From Wuchereria bancrofti (lineage: Eukaryota; Nematoda; Chromadorea; Rhabditida; Onchocercidae): a DNA stretch of 64,000 bases. The translations under genes and the position numbers were made by a program. Location: positions 7,302,776 through 7,366,775 of the forward strand of contig SSBO01000003.1 of assembly GCA_005281725.1 (NCBI GenBank). The letters run 5' to 3'. Below are positions 22,636 to 36,783 of the stretch, in pieces; the first letter of the stretch is position 1, and each line of letters opens with the position of its first letter. Below the pieces are notes generated by a model that saw only the letters and a list, made by a program, of their open reading frames with translations, searched no databases and was not told the DNA's origin.

Positions 22636-25600
22636 TTTCAATCAGTTAACAGCTGCTAGCAAAAATTTTAAATATGATTAAAAAAGTTTAAAATTATTAC
22701 TTTGGCAAATGAAACATAAAGTCAGAAATCCAAGAAAAAAAATTTGTAAAAAGTTTTCGTTTGAAATTATGAGCACACAAGTGTGGCATAATATTTATTT
22801 TGACAATTTAATAATTTTTATTAGTTAAATTTTTTAGATAAAAATTTATAATTATGAAAAATTTGAGTGAGTTCATTTAATGATAACTATGATTTGAGTT
22901 TTTATGGAAATTTCATTCCTACCTTTCACAATTTCATCATTAAGAAAAATTTTTAAATTAATTTCAGCACTGAGATATAGATAGCGCGAAATTGTCGAGC
23001 AGTTGTTTAAAATGTGTAATAGTGAAGAAAATGAGAGAGGCAGCCTTTAAATTGCAATCTGAACTGCTCATTTGTACTAAGGCAAGAAAAATTATGCTAT
23101 AGAAGGATAAAATTTTCTTTGAATTTAAAATTTATTAATTAGAACATAAAATCTAAAAATGACACATTTTCCAATTTGAGTTTTAAATTTTTCAATTGAA
23201 AAAGAAACTGGTACTTTTTCTCACATTTCTTAATTTATTTTTTGAAGAAGAAGAAAAGTAAATAATTAAACAAACAAACAAACCAGAAACATAATCGATG
23301 ATGGTTATTAGCGCTTGATTTACACCAATTTTTTTCTTCTGTTTATTTTCAATGCTTATAATTTGTCTGAATTTAACATAATGTCAACAATTTTCATTTG
23401 GAAATTAAAATTCATTTGAGAAAATGCATATGAAGTAGGCATTATTAATGAAAATACAAATAAAATTTGGAAATGAAAATATATGAATTCAAGTATTTTC
23501 GTGTCAAAAAAGTTTTGCAAACTTGTTACGTTGCATAGAATCAAATTCAAATTTAAAGATTCAAGTTCAATAGAAGTTGTTCGACTCAGAAACTCCCACC
23601 ACATTCAGTTCAGGAAAAATTTGTCACACTGTCACATTGAATAATTGAGGTAATTTAAGGGGGGCGGGGGGGGAAGGAGAAATAGGCTGATTTTTTTTGC
23701 AAGTGGATCAAAAGTTGGAACTTTTCGCAAAAACAAGAAGGTAAAAGTAAACAAAAATGAATTAAATTCGAATTCCAATCATTGAAACATGCGTTTTTAG
23801 GTATTAAAAAGATGAAAAGACAATTAAAACGAGTGTTAAATTAATATTAACTTAATTGCTGAGAGATATATAAACTTGTCCGTTATAATAAATAAAATTG
23901 AAAAAGAATGCTATTTTTATCTTTGATACATTAATCATCAATACCTGATCGTTGTACTAAAGCAGGAATGTCAAGTAAAATCATTCAGAAGTATTTGACA
24001 AGCTTAAAAATCAGTTGTTGTATTACAACTTCTATCCAATTTAATCAGAATATTAAATAAATTGTTAATTTAATTAGTAAATTAATATAGGATTGTTTAA
24101 TAAGCAATGTAATATGGGTAAAAAAAATTTTAATTTACAATTTCATAAATTTGCTAAAACTATAAATTAATTTGTTCAACAGAACAAGTTTAATGCATTA
24201 TGAAGTTAAAATAACCTAACACTAATAACAAAGTTTATCATTTCAAATATTTTAAAAGAAAAATCCTTTCCTATCCTATCTTACAATTTGTTTTACCTTT
24301 CTACCTGTAAAACTGTGACTGTGAGAAATGAAAATCTAGCATCAAACTGAATGAATTTGTATGGGAAGAAGAGGAGTTGAGCTAACTTATTGTTACTTTA
24401 GATAAAATATTCTTTCACATTAATCAAATCTTTCCACTTTTTCTCTCACATTACTTTCAGAAAAAAAAAAAGAAAAATTTTGTAACTCAATCAACATTCT
24501 TTAGTATATGAGAAATAAGAATGTTAAAGAAATTTCGAAAAATTGTTAAAATTATCTATCATATAAAATAAAGTTTTAGAAGGAAAAAAAAAAGTAATCC
24601 ACAAACATGAGCTACCATTCATTTCATTTGAGGGATGTCTAACATCTTCCGATCTCTTTAAACTAACAGATCAAAGTCCAAGTTGTTGATTGCAATAGAA
24701 TGGAAAATGAACGATTGGTCCAACAATTTATATTACATTTTCAATTTCATGCTTTTTTCACGCTTGTAATAATAAATATGTGAAAAAATCTCAGGAGAAA
24801 AATTTCCGATTATTTCTGCTATCATTAATATAGTTCAACACTAAAAGCTAAATATTTCAAACAAATTTTAAAGAAGCTGATCAGATTGGTAAAAATATTT
24901 TAAAATCTTAGCATACAATAATAACTCGCAGTAATTCGTCATTTCATGACGATATTATGATAATTGTTTAGACCATTTATCTCCTAGAATTTATAGTTTT
25001 ATGACTATTTTAAAATTATTAGATAAGCAGTAAATAATTTGGTATGAAGGTTTAAACAGTAGACACTGTGTTATGGGTCTTAAAAACATGGATTCTACAT
25101 TTCCCTATAAAAATTAGTTAAATTGTGATTAACGCGGAAATGTTTCACTCCCAGAATTTTTAGACTTCAATTAGGTGCAAACCCATCCTTGGTGACCACT
25201 ATAGAAATTGTCAGTGAGAAATAAACTCGTTTATTCGTTGGATTTCTTTGGCATTCAATTTTTGAAATTATCCTTTGTATTCATTATTTTGAGGTATTTC
25301 AGACAGAATAATCTGAGGGAACGTCAAACAAACTCAGCGAATGGAACGAAATGTCGTACTTCAACTCGTCCAACTTCTGACGCTTTTCATGATGCATATA
25401 CATGATATTTACTACCCATAAAATGTTTAATAGTAATACTAGTAATAGTAGTAATAATAATGGTGAAAGTAATAAATAATAGCAAAAAAATAACAATGAT
25501 AACAATAATAATTTAGTAATAATATAATATATAATGATTTAGTAATAATTTAATAATAAGAACAATAGTAAAAAACAATAGCAATAATAATAATAATAAT

Positions 25601-26862
25601 GATAACAATGATAATAATAGTAATGATAGCAATGATAATAACAATAATAATAATTCTTAATAATAATAAATAATAAATAGGAAGCGAAAAGCCAACTAAA
25701 AACAACCATAAATTAAAAGAAGTAATCCTCGAAAATCTTGATATAGATTTTGGAAATATGTTAGAAAAAGTAAACAATGAATCCCCGAAAATGAGCAGTC
25801 CTATAATTCAAAAACAAGCAAAAAAACAGGATTCGCAACAATAACGGGAATATTATAACGCAAGCAGTTATCTCGTAAGGCACTGTTCCATATTAATTTC
25901 ATTAAGTACAACGGACATCTTATGAAGATGTCCATCAACTCTAGATGAAGTGTTTTCGGTTACAATTTAAAAAAAATAAAGCTTAAAAATCAACAAAGCT
26001 CATTAATGTTGATTGGATCAAAAAACTACACTATTTTAATTTCCGCATGAGGAAGAGAACGTTACCTTACCACAAGCGAAGACAACACTCAAACAACTAT
26101 GAAACAACTGCAAAGTGATAAAATTTTGTGTCAAAATGAAAACATTGCAGCAAATTCCATCTGCTGGACTTTGAGTTTTCCAAATGTATCCAAAGTTGGA
26201 TCATCAAAATCTCTTGCAATGAATGCAATGAAGAAGTTGAAATCGGTCCAGAAGTGCTGCAATTCCTGTAGCACCCTAGAGCGTACACTAAGCATGTCTT
26301 GTGATTCGAAATGATATAAACATAGTTAATAAACGAAATGAATTGAATTAATATTACATAACTAGATGCACACTGGATGCAACCTCAGGACCAAATCAAG
26401 TTTACTAAAAAAGAAATAATACGTAAATTGAAAATCACTGTAACATTAATTATAACTGAGCATACCTGCACAATAAAAATTGGTAAATCATAAAGGCACA
26501 ACAAAGGAAGGATTATGTTTCATTTTTCCTAAAAAATTAAGACCATAGAAAAGGGAGAGAGGAAAAGACAATATACGGTTTACAACTATAAGTTGAAACT
26601 TAAAAAAAAAACCATGTTTTTAACTGAAAAAACTTTCAAACCACTGAAAATTAGTTAAGGCTTTGAGAAGTATGATAGAATGAAGTTAAGAAAATTACAA
26701 GATTTGGAGTGTGCAAAACAAACAAGAATCGGAATGAGATAGTACACACATAATATTGTTGCTGTTTCATTGCCATTGTTATCATCATCGTTGTATATGA
26801 AGGATGGTAGACCCTATTATTATTAATATTGCGATTCATCGGTTTTATTTTCATTTTAAACC
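22636..26862. other. Intergenic region between phosphoesterase and vigilin
   Basis: This 4.2-kb AT-rich spacer has no recognisable gene. Minus-strand TTTATT at 26844-26849 could be the vigilin polyadenylation signal. A short G-rich run (GGGGCGGGGGGGG) lies near 23660. The 26040-26330 stretch is less AT-rich and has overlapping short open frames on both strands. It may be vigilin 3' untranslated sequence. Confidence 0.55.
25429..25680. repeat. Degenerate (AAT)n/(GAT)n microsatellite
   Basis: About 250 bp of interrupted AAT, AGT and GAT trinucleotides. Open frames across it (poly-Ile, poly-Leu or poly-Tyr) are artefacts of the repeat. Confidence 0.9.
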
Positions 26863-29800
26863 TTAAAAACGGCGTACTCCGCTCCAAGCACCAGCAGCTG
26901 CAGCTGTCGCTTGCGCAGTACCCATCGTTGGAAACTGCTCTTCGGACTGCATATCTAGCTGCCATGGTGCTCCTTTAATTTCCACCTCAACACGAGGCGG
27001 CGGTGGTGGCTGTTCCGTGACACGTGGAGATATGTACTGGCGACGTTCCTTAAATTGAGTCATATGAAATTATAATGCTAAAAACTGAGTCCTTATTTAC
27101 AAAAAATCTGACAAAAGTACTAATATGGTTCCTCATCTAAATATTCCAGCCATTACGACGAATTTGAATTTGAAAAAAAAAGTAGTCGTGAAATCTATAT
27201 TTCTGCACAATGAAACCTTAACTTCACATTATAATATCAGGTTAAGTTTCAACTTACTAAGAAATTAAAAAAAAATGAAAGTTTCGTGATATGACAAATT
27301 ACTTTTATTTACTGCTATTTAGTAACTCACGCTAAAACCAAAAGACGTAATATTCAATACTTTCTCATAAAACTGAAATCTGAAAAACCTGCAAAAATTC
27401 TTCTTCTTCTCGACGCAATTGCTCAATACAATCGTATACCGCATCTTCATCTTTGCCTGCAATCACAACCAAATTCGGATCTGGATCAGTGCTCCTTGGC
27501 AAACGGATTTCCACTTTAAACTCATCCATCACCTGAATCATCGCCATTATTATATCTTTGTGGAAAAAATTTCCTTTTAAATAAACTATTTACTAGCTTG
27601 TTTAAAAGTTTCATATTTCCTAATGGCTTGGAAAATTATTTGATATTTGGTAAAATAACAATCGATTGTTAGAAACCAAAATTACTGTGGTTACTTTTAA
27701 CTCTCAATGATAGAAAATAATCTTAATAAAAGTTTCTGAAAATGCTGCAGTTTTTCTTTGACATCTTTGAAGACCAATATTTTTTTTAAAACAGTTCTGG
27801 ACTTTTGTGCTTTTAACACAAATCTTTGTAAGCCAATTTTCAGCTCATATCATTACCTTTTTCAGATTACGACCTTTTTGGCCTATTAAACGAGGATGGA
27901 AAGTTGCATCGAGAAAAATTTCTTGAGTAAAAAGAGATTGTACTTCACCAATCATCGCTTCCATCTCTTCTTTACATGCATTACAGTTTGCCTCATAGCC
28001 TAAAAATAACAGCATTTGGAATCCGCTAAAACTGCAAACGCTTTTCAATTTGAACTTTAAATTTTAAAACACACTTTTTTCAGAGATGGAGCCAGAAATA
28101 AATTATTGATTTAGAAAATACCAGTAAGCGTAATTGTGTCCGGTGGATCGTTGCCGGATCGAGGAAAAGCAATTAAAACGTCATGTTTAGCACGCAATTC
28201 GTTTACAACTTTGCCACGTGGACCAATAAGACGAACATGGTACTCTGATGGGACATCAAATGTAAGCTTGAAGGAGCGCAGACGCTAAAATTTAAAAAAG
28301 CTGCTCAAAATCCGCGAATCATCAAGATATAAAATATCACATAAAAAGCGAAAAATTCAAAATGCAGAAAAAAACATAAGTATATATATCATATGTATGA
28401 AAATCTACTTAAAAAAATTTTTGGACAAATGTTTATTTCCGTCCCTTCAGACTGGCTGAGAGAAACTAACTTTCACGAATCTTAATCTTATGTACAACAA
28501 GAAAAATGATTAATAAAAAATAATTAAATAGTAAGAAATAAATAATACCCGAATTTCCGCTGCTTCTTCAAATTCACCAACACGCTTCAAAATATCAGCC
28601 ACGGCAGATTCGACATTGTCGGCTGTTCCAGTTACCACTATTTCATCTAAGTGTGTATCTTCTGGTGGTATAGAAATATTGACATCATGTGCTTGCATTA
28701 AAGAACGTATTGTTTCACCACTTCTACCGATGAGAAAACGATGATGTTCGAATGCAACGTTCACCTAAATCTTCCTCTAAGTATAACACCCAGTATGGCT
28801 AGAAGAAAAAAGAACACTAAAACAATAGAACGACTTTGAAAAGTTGAAAACTGAAATATTATCATCTATTAATTATATGATGGTGGATAAGATCAAAAGC
28901 GATATGCCTAACATTAACCGAAAGTTTCAAAAGTAGATAATATAACCCTAAAACTGACTGTTTTGGTAACAGGTACTAGAGCTTTAAGCGCTTCAGCGGC
29001 TTCTTTACAGCGTGTATCGCGTCCACTAATAGTGATAGTATCAAGTAGTGATGGCCCATCATCCATATTTCTTTCATTTTCATTTTGGGCGTTTTCTTAA
29101 AAAAAAAAAAACTATCGAAAGGATAAACAGAATGGAATAAAAGGAGTGAAATCCAATAAAGCTATTGTCTGTCAAAATGAAAACGACGTTGACTTGCAGA
29201 AGAGAAATTTATTGATTAGGAATAAAAATAACTCTAAGCTTTTGCCACAAAAAACTTAAGTTGTGGGCTGGTTTAGAACCAAATGCGTAAGCTAATACCG
29301 AAGTCATGAGAATGCTCATCCGCGCATTTTCACAAATAAGTTACTTCTTTTTGACAGAACAATCCTTTTTTGACAGAATTTAAGATCAAATAAGCAAATT
29401 CCGTATAACAACGAATTAAAGTTTCACGAAGGAGTCCGTAACGCTACCTCGCAGTCTTCGATCCGGAAATTTAATCTGAACATTATACTTCAACTGAAGC
29501 TCTTGGATTTTCTGTCCACGATTTGAAAGCAGTGTACGATGATATTCACCTGGGATTTCGACCTTCAAAGTTATCTGTGACTCCTGCAACGAAAGGAAAA
29601 TTTCTACACAATATCGAGCTTAAATGCTTATTAACATTTAGTAGGACGGCAGAAGAAAATGAATGGATAGAGGACACACATGAGTCACCGCACAATTTTA
29701 AGGCAAGATATCAAAAGGGTAAAACAAGATCTCCTCAAAAAGGAAAACAGGACCTACTCAATCGGTTTTATACAGCACAATAAATACAATTTTAACGATC

Positions 29801-32800
29801 TTTCTGTTATGAAATATTTAATGGAGCTTCAAACTAACCAAGTCTTCTACAATTTCTTCAATTCTAGCTTTTGCACACTCCACACATTGTTTACTTCCCT
29901 TTAGTGTTACCCTGCTATCATTTGTGCCAGCACGAGGAAATGAAATGATTACTCCGCCATTCTGATCCTGGATTTCACGCAGTACTGCAGCACCGCGAAT
30001 AACGAAATGCCGATGATGTTTGGGGTCAACCTCCATTTTTGCTTCAATATTTTCATTCTAAAAGAAACTTCCAATAAAAATTTCCCGATAATCTTTTGAA
30101 ATGAAATATACAAGAAATTAATTTCTAGAATTTATTAATATGACACAACGAAATTTCTGATATATTCACCTTAGTTATCTTACGCAATAGGACATAGAGA
30201 AATATAAAGTAGTTTCAAAGTATTAGAATTAATACATTGCCAAACGTTTGCTAAATAAAACTGGACAATTTGGAACGTCTACAATCAAACCACCTCGTGG
30301 TTTTAAAGCAGTTTAAGTGGTTGATATTGTTATCTCACTGAAATAATTGTAATCCATCCAACCTGCATCAAATGCATTATCCTCGGGTGCTACAATTCCT
30401 ACTCGAAAACAAGGAACTTGTTTCAGAACAATGCAATTCAATACTAAAATTATTTTTTCACCACGAAAATGAAAATGCGTATCGAACAAAATATAGGAAC
30501 AAAACGCCTCTTACCAGTTCCGTTATCATAGCTGCAAGCTGTTTCTTCACTTCTGTCACGTCTTCTCTTTTGCCAACAAGATGAATAATATCTTTATCGG
30601 TGTCAGTGTCGCGTGGAAATAATATGCGAACGTCTGGATACATTTCACGGATCTAAATACCACCATAATTAATAATATGAAAGACCTCATAACGATTTTC
30701 ATATAACACTACCGATCTTGTACCGATAGCTCTCAACTCAATAATTTCCAAAATTGCAATTATGCGTTTTCATTTTATACAAATGGTTATTGTTAGATTA
30801 TCGAATCAAAAATTTATCTAATAACATTAACTGCAATGTTGAGATATTAAAATATAAATAGAATTTATTTAGAGATAAGAGTACCACTGCAGAGAACACC
30901 AGTAAATTTAGTCATTCTTGTTTTTACAAACTTATTTTGAAACCTTCTTGATTCGTGAACCACCTCTCCCAATGATAAATCTGTGGAATTCGGGTTTTGC
31001 TGCGACGGAATCTTCAAAACTCGAAAGTTCTCGATCTTTTGCTAAAGCCATCAGCATTTTTTCGGCACAGGCAACATCATCCTTAGGACCACGAATGCTG
31101 ACCTACAATACGAAATATGGAGAATATTTGTAAAAAAGTGAATCACATATAAGGTAGCTCCAAGCTACTACAAAGACATGTTTATATGAAAGGGTTCGAG
31201 TTTAGTCTACCGGAATTAAACAAGCACTAAAAGATTTCGAGTTCTCCACGTGAAATATATGTAAGTTCCAGAAATTGTCATCAAAATTTAGTATATGGTA
31301 AAAAGACAAAAAATTGCAAAGCAATAGTATGAAAACCTTATCCGAAGTAATCTTTTCCGGTGGAAATTTGATATGTACACCACCACATTCATCCTGTATG
31401 TTGAGTATAAGTCGACGACCTCCACCAAGAAGACGAGCATGAATTTTTTGAGGAATATTTACTTCCACTGTTATAATATTAGCCTCAAATAATATTATGA
31501 ATTAATTTATCTATATAATTCTTCTATTAACCAGCGATTAAAAGAACAATTATTTGGTCACTTTAATTTTTTGAGTTTCATTCAAAACTTTGACTTATAA
31601 CTACCGAGTAATCGAAAATAAATTTGGACGTACCATTAGAAAAAAGTGACTACTGCAGTCCTAACTATACAGTCTAAGTAAAAAATGTAAAACACAATCA
31701 CATTTTAATTATATCCAATCTTACCAATTCGTTTTGAATTTTGGTTAATTGTTCAACAGCTTTTTCCACATTTGCTTTCTTTCCTGTAACTGTAATTTTA
31801 TCTTCGCCGCTTTCACCACCGGGCAAGTCGATTCGTGTTTGAGTTTCTTCACGGATTTTCCTAATGTTAGCACCACCCTTACCGATGATATGTTTGTGAA
31901 ATTCTTTGAAAATGGGAACTGTCATTTGGAAATTACTTTCCAGCTGAAATATAACAAATTTCACTTTCTTCATTCTAAAGAATCATGATCGTTAGAAAAA
32001 ACTGGGTCTAAATTAAGACTTGAAATAATTACAAAAACATTTAAAATAATTGAAGAAAAAAGTGTCACAAATCCAATTAGGATTAAACAAATCGATATAC
32101 TCACTAGCTCCTTATTCATCGCAGTTAACTGCTTGTAAGCTTTATCAACTTCAACTCTGTCACCCCTCAGGTTAACAATGTCTGACTTTTTTCCAGGATC
32201 TGGAAACGAGAAAATAACCGATGGAAACTGTTCACGAAGTTTCTGCACAGTTTCACCTTTGGCACCAATTAATTGTTTATGAAAACGTTGTTCGATAAGT
32301 ATGTCGCGAGTTTTTTCGTTCTCCTGGAAAAAGGAATGAAAGGTGCTAGAAATATCGCATTAATCTACAGAAAGTAAAGATTATGGAAAGTTATGAAATT
32401 CTAAAATTTGCTAAGCCATAAATATAGTTTCTTTCTTCTATGCTGTAATCGATATATTCTTTAGGTTTTATAACAGCAATACCTCCCTTTGTATATTATT
32501 GGTTTCAATGGGTAGGAAATAAGCATTCTTGGAGAAACGTTGAAATTTAAAAACCATCATATATTCAAAAACATAAAATCATTTATCAGACGGAAATCGA
32601 TATTTCAGAATGCAAAATGGCGCTATCAAACATACGATTCTCTTGACGATCTCGGCTATTTCTTCGATGGCCTTCTTCACACCTTCCTTATTACCTTCGA
32701 CTTTAATTTCATCCGAATTTGTTTGTTCATTCGGAATACTTATTTGGACCCCAGTTTCATCCTTGATTTTGGAAACTAAAGTAAAATGTTTAATAACCAA

Positions 32801-35800
32801 AAAAAAAAAAAAAAACGAAAGATTGTCCGCTAAGCTGTTGATTTTAACTTCCAGAAACCTTGGTGAAAAAAAAGGAAATGTTATATTCTACAGCATAAAA
32901 TTTAAATAATCTTCATGTTCATCAAAGTCCCAAAACAATGGTCAGATTCCGATCTCTACATAGAAGCACTACGCCTATTGTAAAAAGTATGCAGTTTAAT
33001 CAAATGTCAACGAGCAAGAGCTAATGAATAGTTTGACTGTGATTTGAACTGACCATGAAGCTACCATGTGGAATGAGCATGATACAAACATCAAGATATT
33101 TCGTATCATTTCAGTGTGCGCTAATTCTTAGGCTGAGCAGGGAAATAAATGATAACAAACAATCAGGAGAAAAAAGACCAACTCAGAGCTCCTCCTCTGC
33201 CAATAACATGACGATGAAGTGGTGGGCTAACTTTGATGGTTTCTGAAGACATTTCTTCAGTCAGACGCTTGATTTCGCAAAGTAAGGACATATGCGCTTT
33301 CTTTACTTCTTCCGGTGCACCTTCCAAATAAATTAAACCATCTTGTTCAAATCCAATTTGAACTTTATCCTTGTTTGGAACTAAAGTCTGAAAAATGGAA
33401 AATAACGAAACATAAGTTTTATCTAAACCTAACGAGATTTCCCAATTTCTCAAATTCTAGATATAATAAACTGATTCAAAAGCCATTAAAAAAAAAAAGC
33501 TTGCTGTTCTCTAAAATCTTCCTGTTCATATCTACGGTTGTCAAAAAATAAACTACTAGTGAAGAAAAAAAGAAATATGTAAAAAAACCTTCGAGAACTG
33601 AATGAAATACATAAATTGGCACACATCAATTGAAAATTATACCTCTAGAGTCATTCCTTTTGGACCGATGAGAAATTTGTGCATCCACGATTCACAAGTG
33701 ATCTCTGCCGTGATAACACTACTTGCTTTAGCATAAACCATTGCCAATGCTTCGCCTAATTTAGTTGGATCACCACGTAAAGTTATAGTGTCGGAGTCTT
33801 CCTCCTCTGGAGGCACTTCAACACTTACACCTGTTGACTTCAGTATTTCAGCTAGCCCACGTCTCTGAGGTCCAACAATATAGCGATGTTGTGCGCGTGC
33901 TACCTGAAGCTAATGAAGTAAACATTTCCCAACAAGGTTATCACAATATTCAACTCGGAAAATGCTGCAAAATAAAAACGAATCCTAATATGCTGTAGTT
34001 AAATACATCAACAAAACTTTAAATTAGCTGAAAAACATGACATATAGTAGCTGACTAATTTATACTAGAACAAATTTGGATTCAGAAATTAGAAAGTAAA
34101 ATTAAGGAACAGAAATTTCGCCCGATATTGAGAAAAGTAGAATCCCAACTTCTAGTATGAATATATAGTTTTCTTTGAAGTACTGCGTTCCCTAATGATG
34201 AAATGATAAAAGGTCTAGTAAGAAAAAAAAAATTTTGAAAGTAGTTACCTCACATGTTACTGGTTTCGCTATTGTTTTCATGTTCTCATATATTTGGCGA
34301 ACAGCCGCAGCGGCGCAATGAACACCCTCCTTTTCACCAGTAATGACAATTACTTCACTTGATGCAGTTGGTGGTGGGATATTAATTTTGGCACCTGTTT
34401 TAGAAGCTAATTCATCGATCGTTTCATTGAATGGTCCACGGATAAACGGATAATAAACGCGCGGTATCATTAAATGCTCCTGCGCTAACTTCGACTAAAA
34501 AAAAATTTTTTTTTCAAAATATTTCTGGAAGTGGGGAAAAAATACAGCAAAACTACCAATAAAATATAATGATTTATGCACATATGAAGCTGCAAGTCTC
34601 GACACACTTGATATCAAAGTAATGGTATGCTTGACAGTTGCAACAACGGCGATTTCTTACAATTATCTAAGGCCAGCATTAATGCAGCAAAATCATAATG
34701 ATAAAAATGATAACAATAACAGTGATGACAAGGATAGTAGTAATAGTAAAAATGGTAATAATAAGAATGATTAATGGTAAAATAACCGTGACAACAGCAA
34801 TAGCAGTGATGATGACAACAAAAAAAGTAATAATAACTGATAATAATAATTAATAATGGTAATAATGATAGTAATAAATAATAATAATGGTAATAATAAT
34901 AAATAATTAGCGTCAAATCTTACCTGTTTATCGCTTACGAGTTGAATTTCATGCACCGCTTTTTCGATACCATCACGTGGACCAATTATTTTGATGATAT
35001 CACTTGGTGAATCACGGCCTGGTACCATTATCCGACAATCCGTATCTTGCTCCAGTTGTCGCAACTTGATACCTTCTCTTCCTAGAGCAAGAAGAACAAT
35101 AAAAACTAAGCAATAATTACTGAAATAATACAACTTGCAAGTTGTTTAAGAGAATAATTGACAGAAAAGCATATGACACAAAAGTGTTTTGTATTAACGA
35201 ATAATACTGCTAATTAACAAAACTATTTCGAACACACCAATTAAAACACGATGGTGTTCTTTCGGTATTGCAATTTCACGAGCCGCCTGGGTCTTCAGCC
35301 TGCGTGCAATATGTGAACGTGCTTCTTCAACCCGTTGACGCTTCCCAGTGATTAGAAGCGTTAAGGAATGATCTTTAGCCTCACAAATTTCAATCTGTGT
35401 ATCAGTGGCTATAGCTATTTCGTTACATTTTTGTTGTTCTTCATTAGTATTTCCGAAATTTTTACTACCAGTCCTTGAAGCACGTTCATCACCAGAGAGA
35501 TGGTAAACCTGTAAAACATCTAAACTGTAGCTTTTATGATAATCAAACAATATCTTAATCTGGAATAAGTAGACTGCACAAATAAATATGTCTACAAACA
35601 CCGGTTATTTTCATATAGAGAATGCAAGGGTTATCGCAACAAACTATATCGCATGCTCTCAGAGAGCAACACATGATAATGTTTCTCCACTTTATTTGCA
35701 ACTAGTAACATGTGTTTCATTTTTGCAGTAACAACCATTGCTTTTTCCATGACGCAATTTGGTAATAAGACATATCAATATACATTTTATAAGTGAAAAA

Positions 35801-36783
35801 ACAAAATGAAACTTTTTCTTTCAATATTCCTTTTATCCTATCCAATTTATCACAAAAACTAAGATTAACGAAACAAGAAACTACCTGTGTAGTTCTCTCA
35901 GAACGGACAGCAGGAGGTTTATTCCATACACCGCCAAGTAGCTGTGAAGCACATGCATTCGGTTTATCCGGTAGTTCCGGAAAATCTGTGCTGTAGTCAA
36001 GAACACTAACACCCGTTTCGGAATAATTTATTCCACTTGCCCCTGCAGTACTACCATTCTGCAACATTGTGTGATGACGTTCAGCACCTGGCGCCAGATT
36101 TAGTGATCCTAAAAATTCTAAATAGAGAACTGAATATTGTGATATTAGAATAATTATTATACTAAAACAATAAATCAGACTGCTGATAATTTAGTAGATG
36201 AAAGTAGTTCAAAATATTGGCATTGACGCTTTCCAGCACACCTAGACTGTCCAGGTAAGTATACCAGAACTAAACTACACAAGTAACCAAACTACAGTCC
36301 TGCATTGGTATCCGCCTGAGCTTCTCAAAACCAATTTTGTCATATAAAATAACAGAATTTTTAAGGATATTATCAATCAGCAAAATCATTTGTGAACGAT
36401 AAGTAATATGTTATTAAACGATAAGTTATTGTTTTTCAGAGAGAAAAAAGCAATATATGACAATACAAACTATTCACGCTATAATTTCCATTTTTCATCC
36501 ATACTCTATTATAAATGTAACGATGCACACAACCTCATTCATCTAGTTACAGGTAACTGTTTACAGTTCTATCATTAATGACATTACTTTCAAAATAAGT
36601 TGGGAAATTTAAAAATTCTACAAACAACAGCACAAAATAGGAGTGTTAAACAAGGACAAAAATGCTAATAAATCCAAAAAATAAAGTCAACCATCCCCAA
36701 TGAAAAAAAAAATACCAACCTTCATTCGCTATATCAGATGTTTCAATGGATTTTTCTTGCTCATAATTTACAACTTTTTCCAT
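26863..36783 (-). CDS. Vigilin, multi-KH-domain RNA-binding protein
   Basis: Twenty-one exons run from 36783 to 26863: 36783-36720, 36108-35885, 35508-35238, 35081-34924, 34494-34249, 33903-33643, 33387-33183, 32775-32636, 32323-32105, 31943-31725, 31483-31337, 31102-30944, 30652-30515, 30057-29839, 29583-29448, 29095-28959, 28764-28549, 28284-28122, 27999-27857, 27532-27389 and 27048-26863. They total 3795 nt for 1264 residues; human vigilin (HDLBP) has 1268. Fourteen KH core loops are visible, from VLIGREG to RLIGQKG. The second (FIRGPF), tenth (VIRGAA) and eleventh (LSNRGQ) lack a clean GxxG. The C-terminus ends with an APWQL and EEQFPTMG segment, as in animal vigilins. The protein binds mRNA and tRNA, associates with ribosomes at the ER and affects translation and heterochromatin. 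The start ATG at 36783 was chosen because its exon joins in phase to GSLNLAPG. Confidence 0.95.
34693..34911. repeat. Degenerate (AAT)n microsatellite in a vigilin intron
   Basis: Interrupted AAT, GAT and AGT trinucleotides fill much of the intron between exons 4 and 5. They resemble the tract at 25429-25680. Confidence 0.9.

Noticed and set aside
23356..23604. 82-codon minus-strand frame starting MWWEFLSRT
   Set aside because: It has no family resemblance, splice partner or compositional signal; chance length in AT-rich DNA.
25299..25777. Poly-Leu/Ile open frames
   Set aside because: Products of the AAT trinucleotide repeat.
26097..26314. Overlapping short open frames on both strands in a less AT-rich patch
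   Set aside because: Neither frame resembles a protein. The position fits vigilin 3' untranslated or intergenic sequence.
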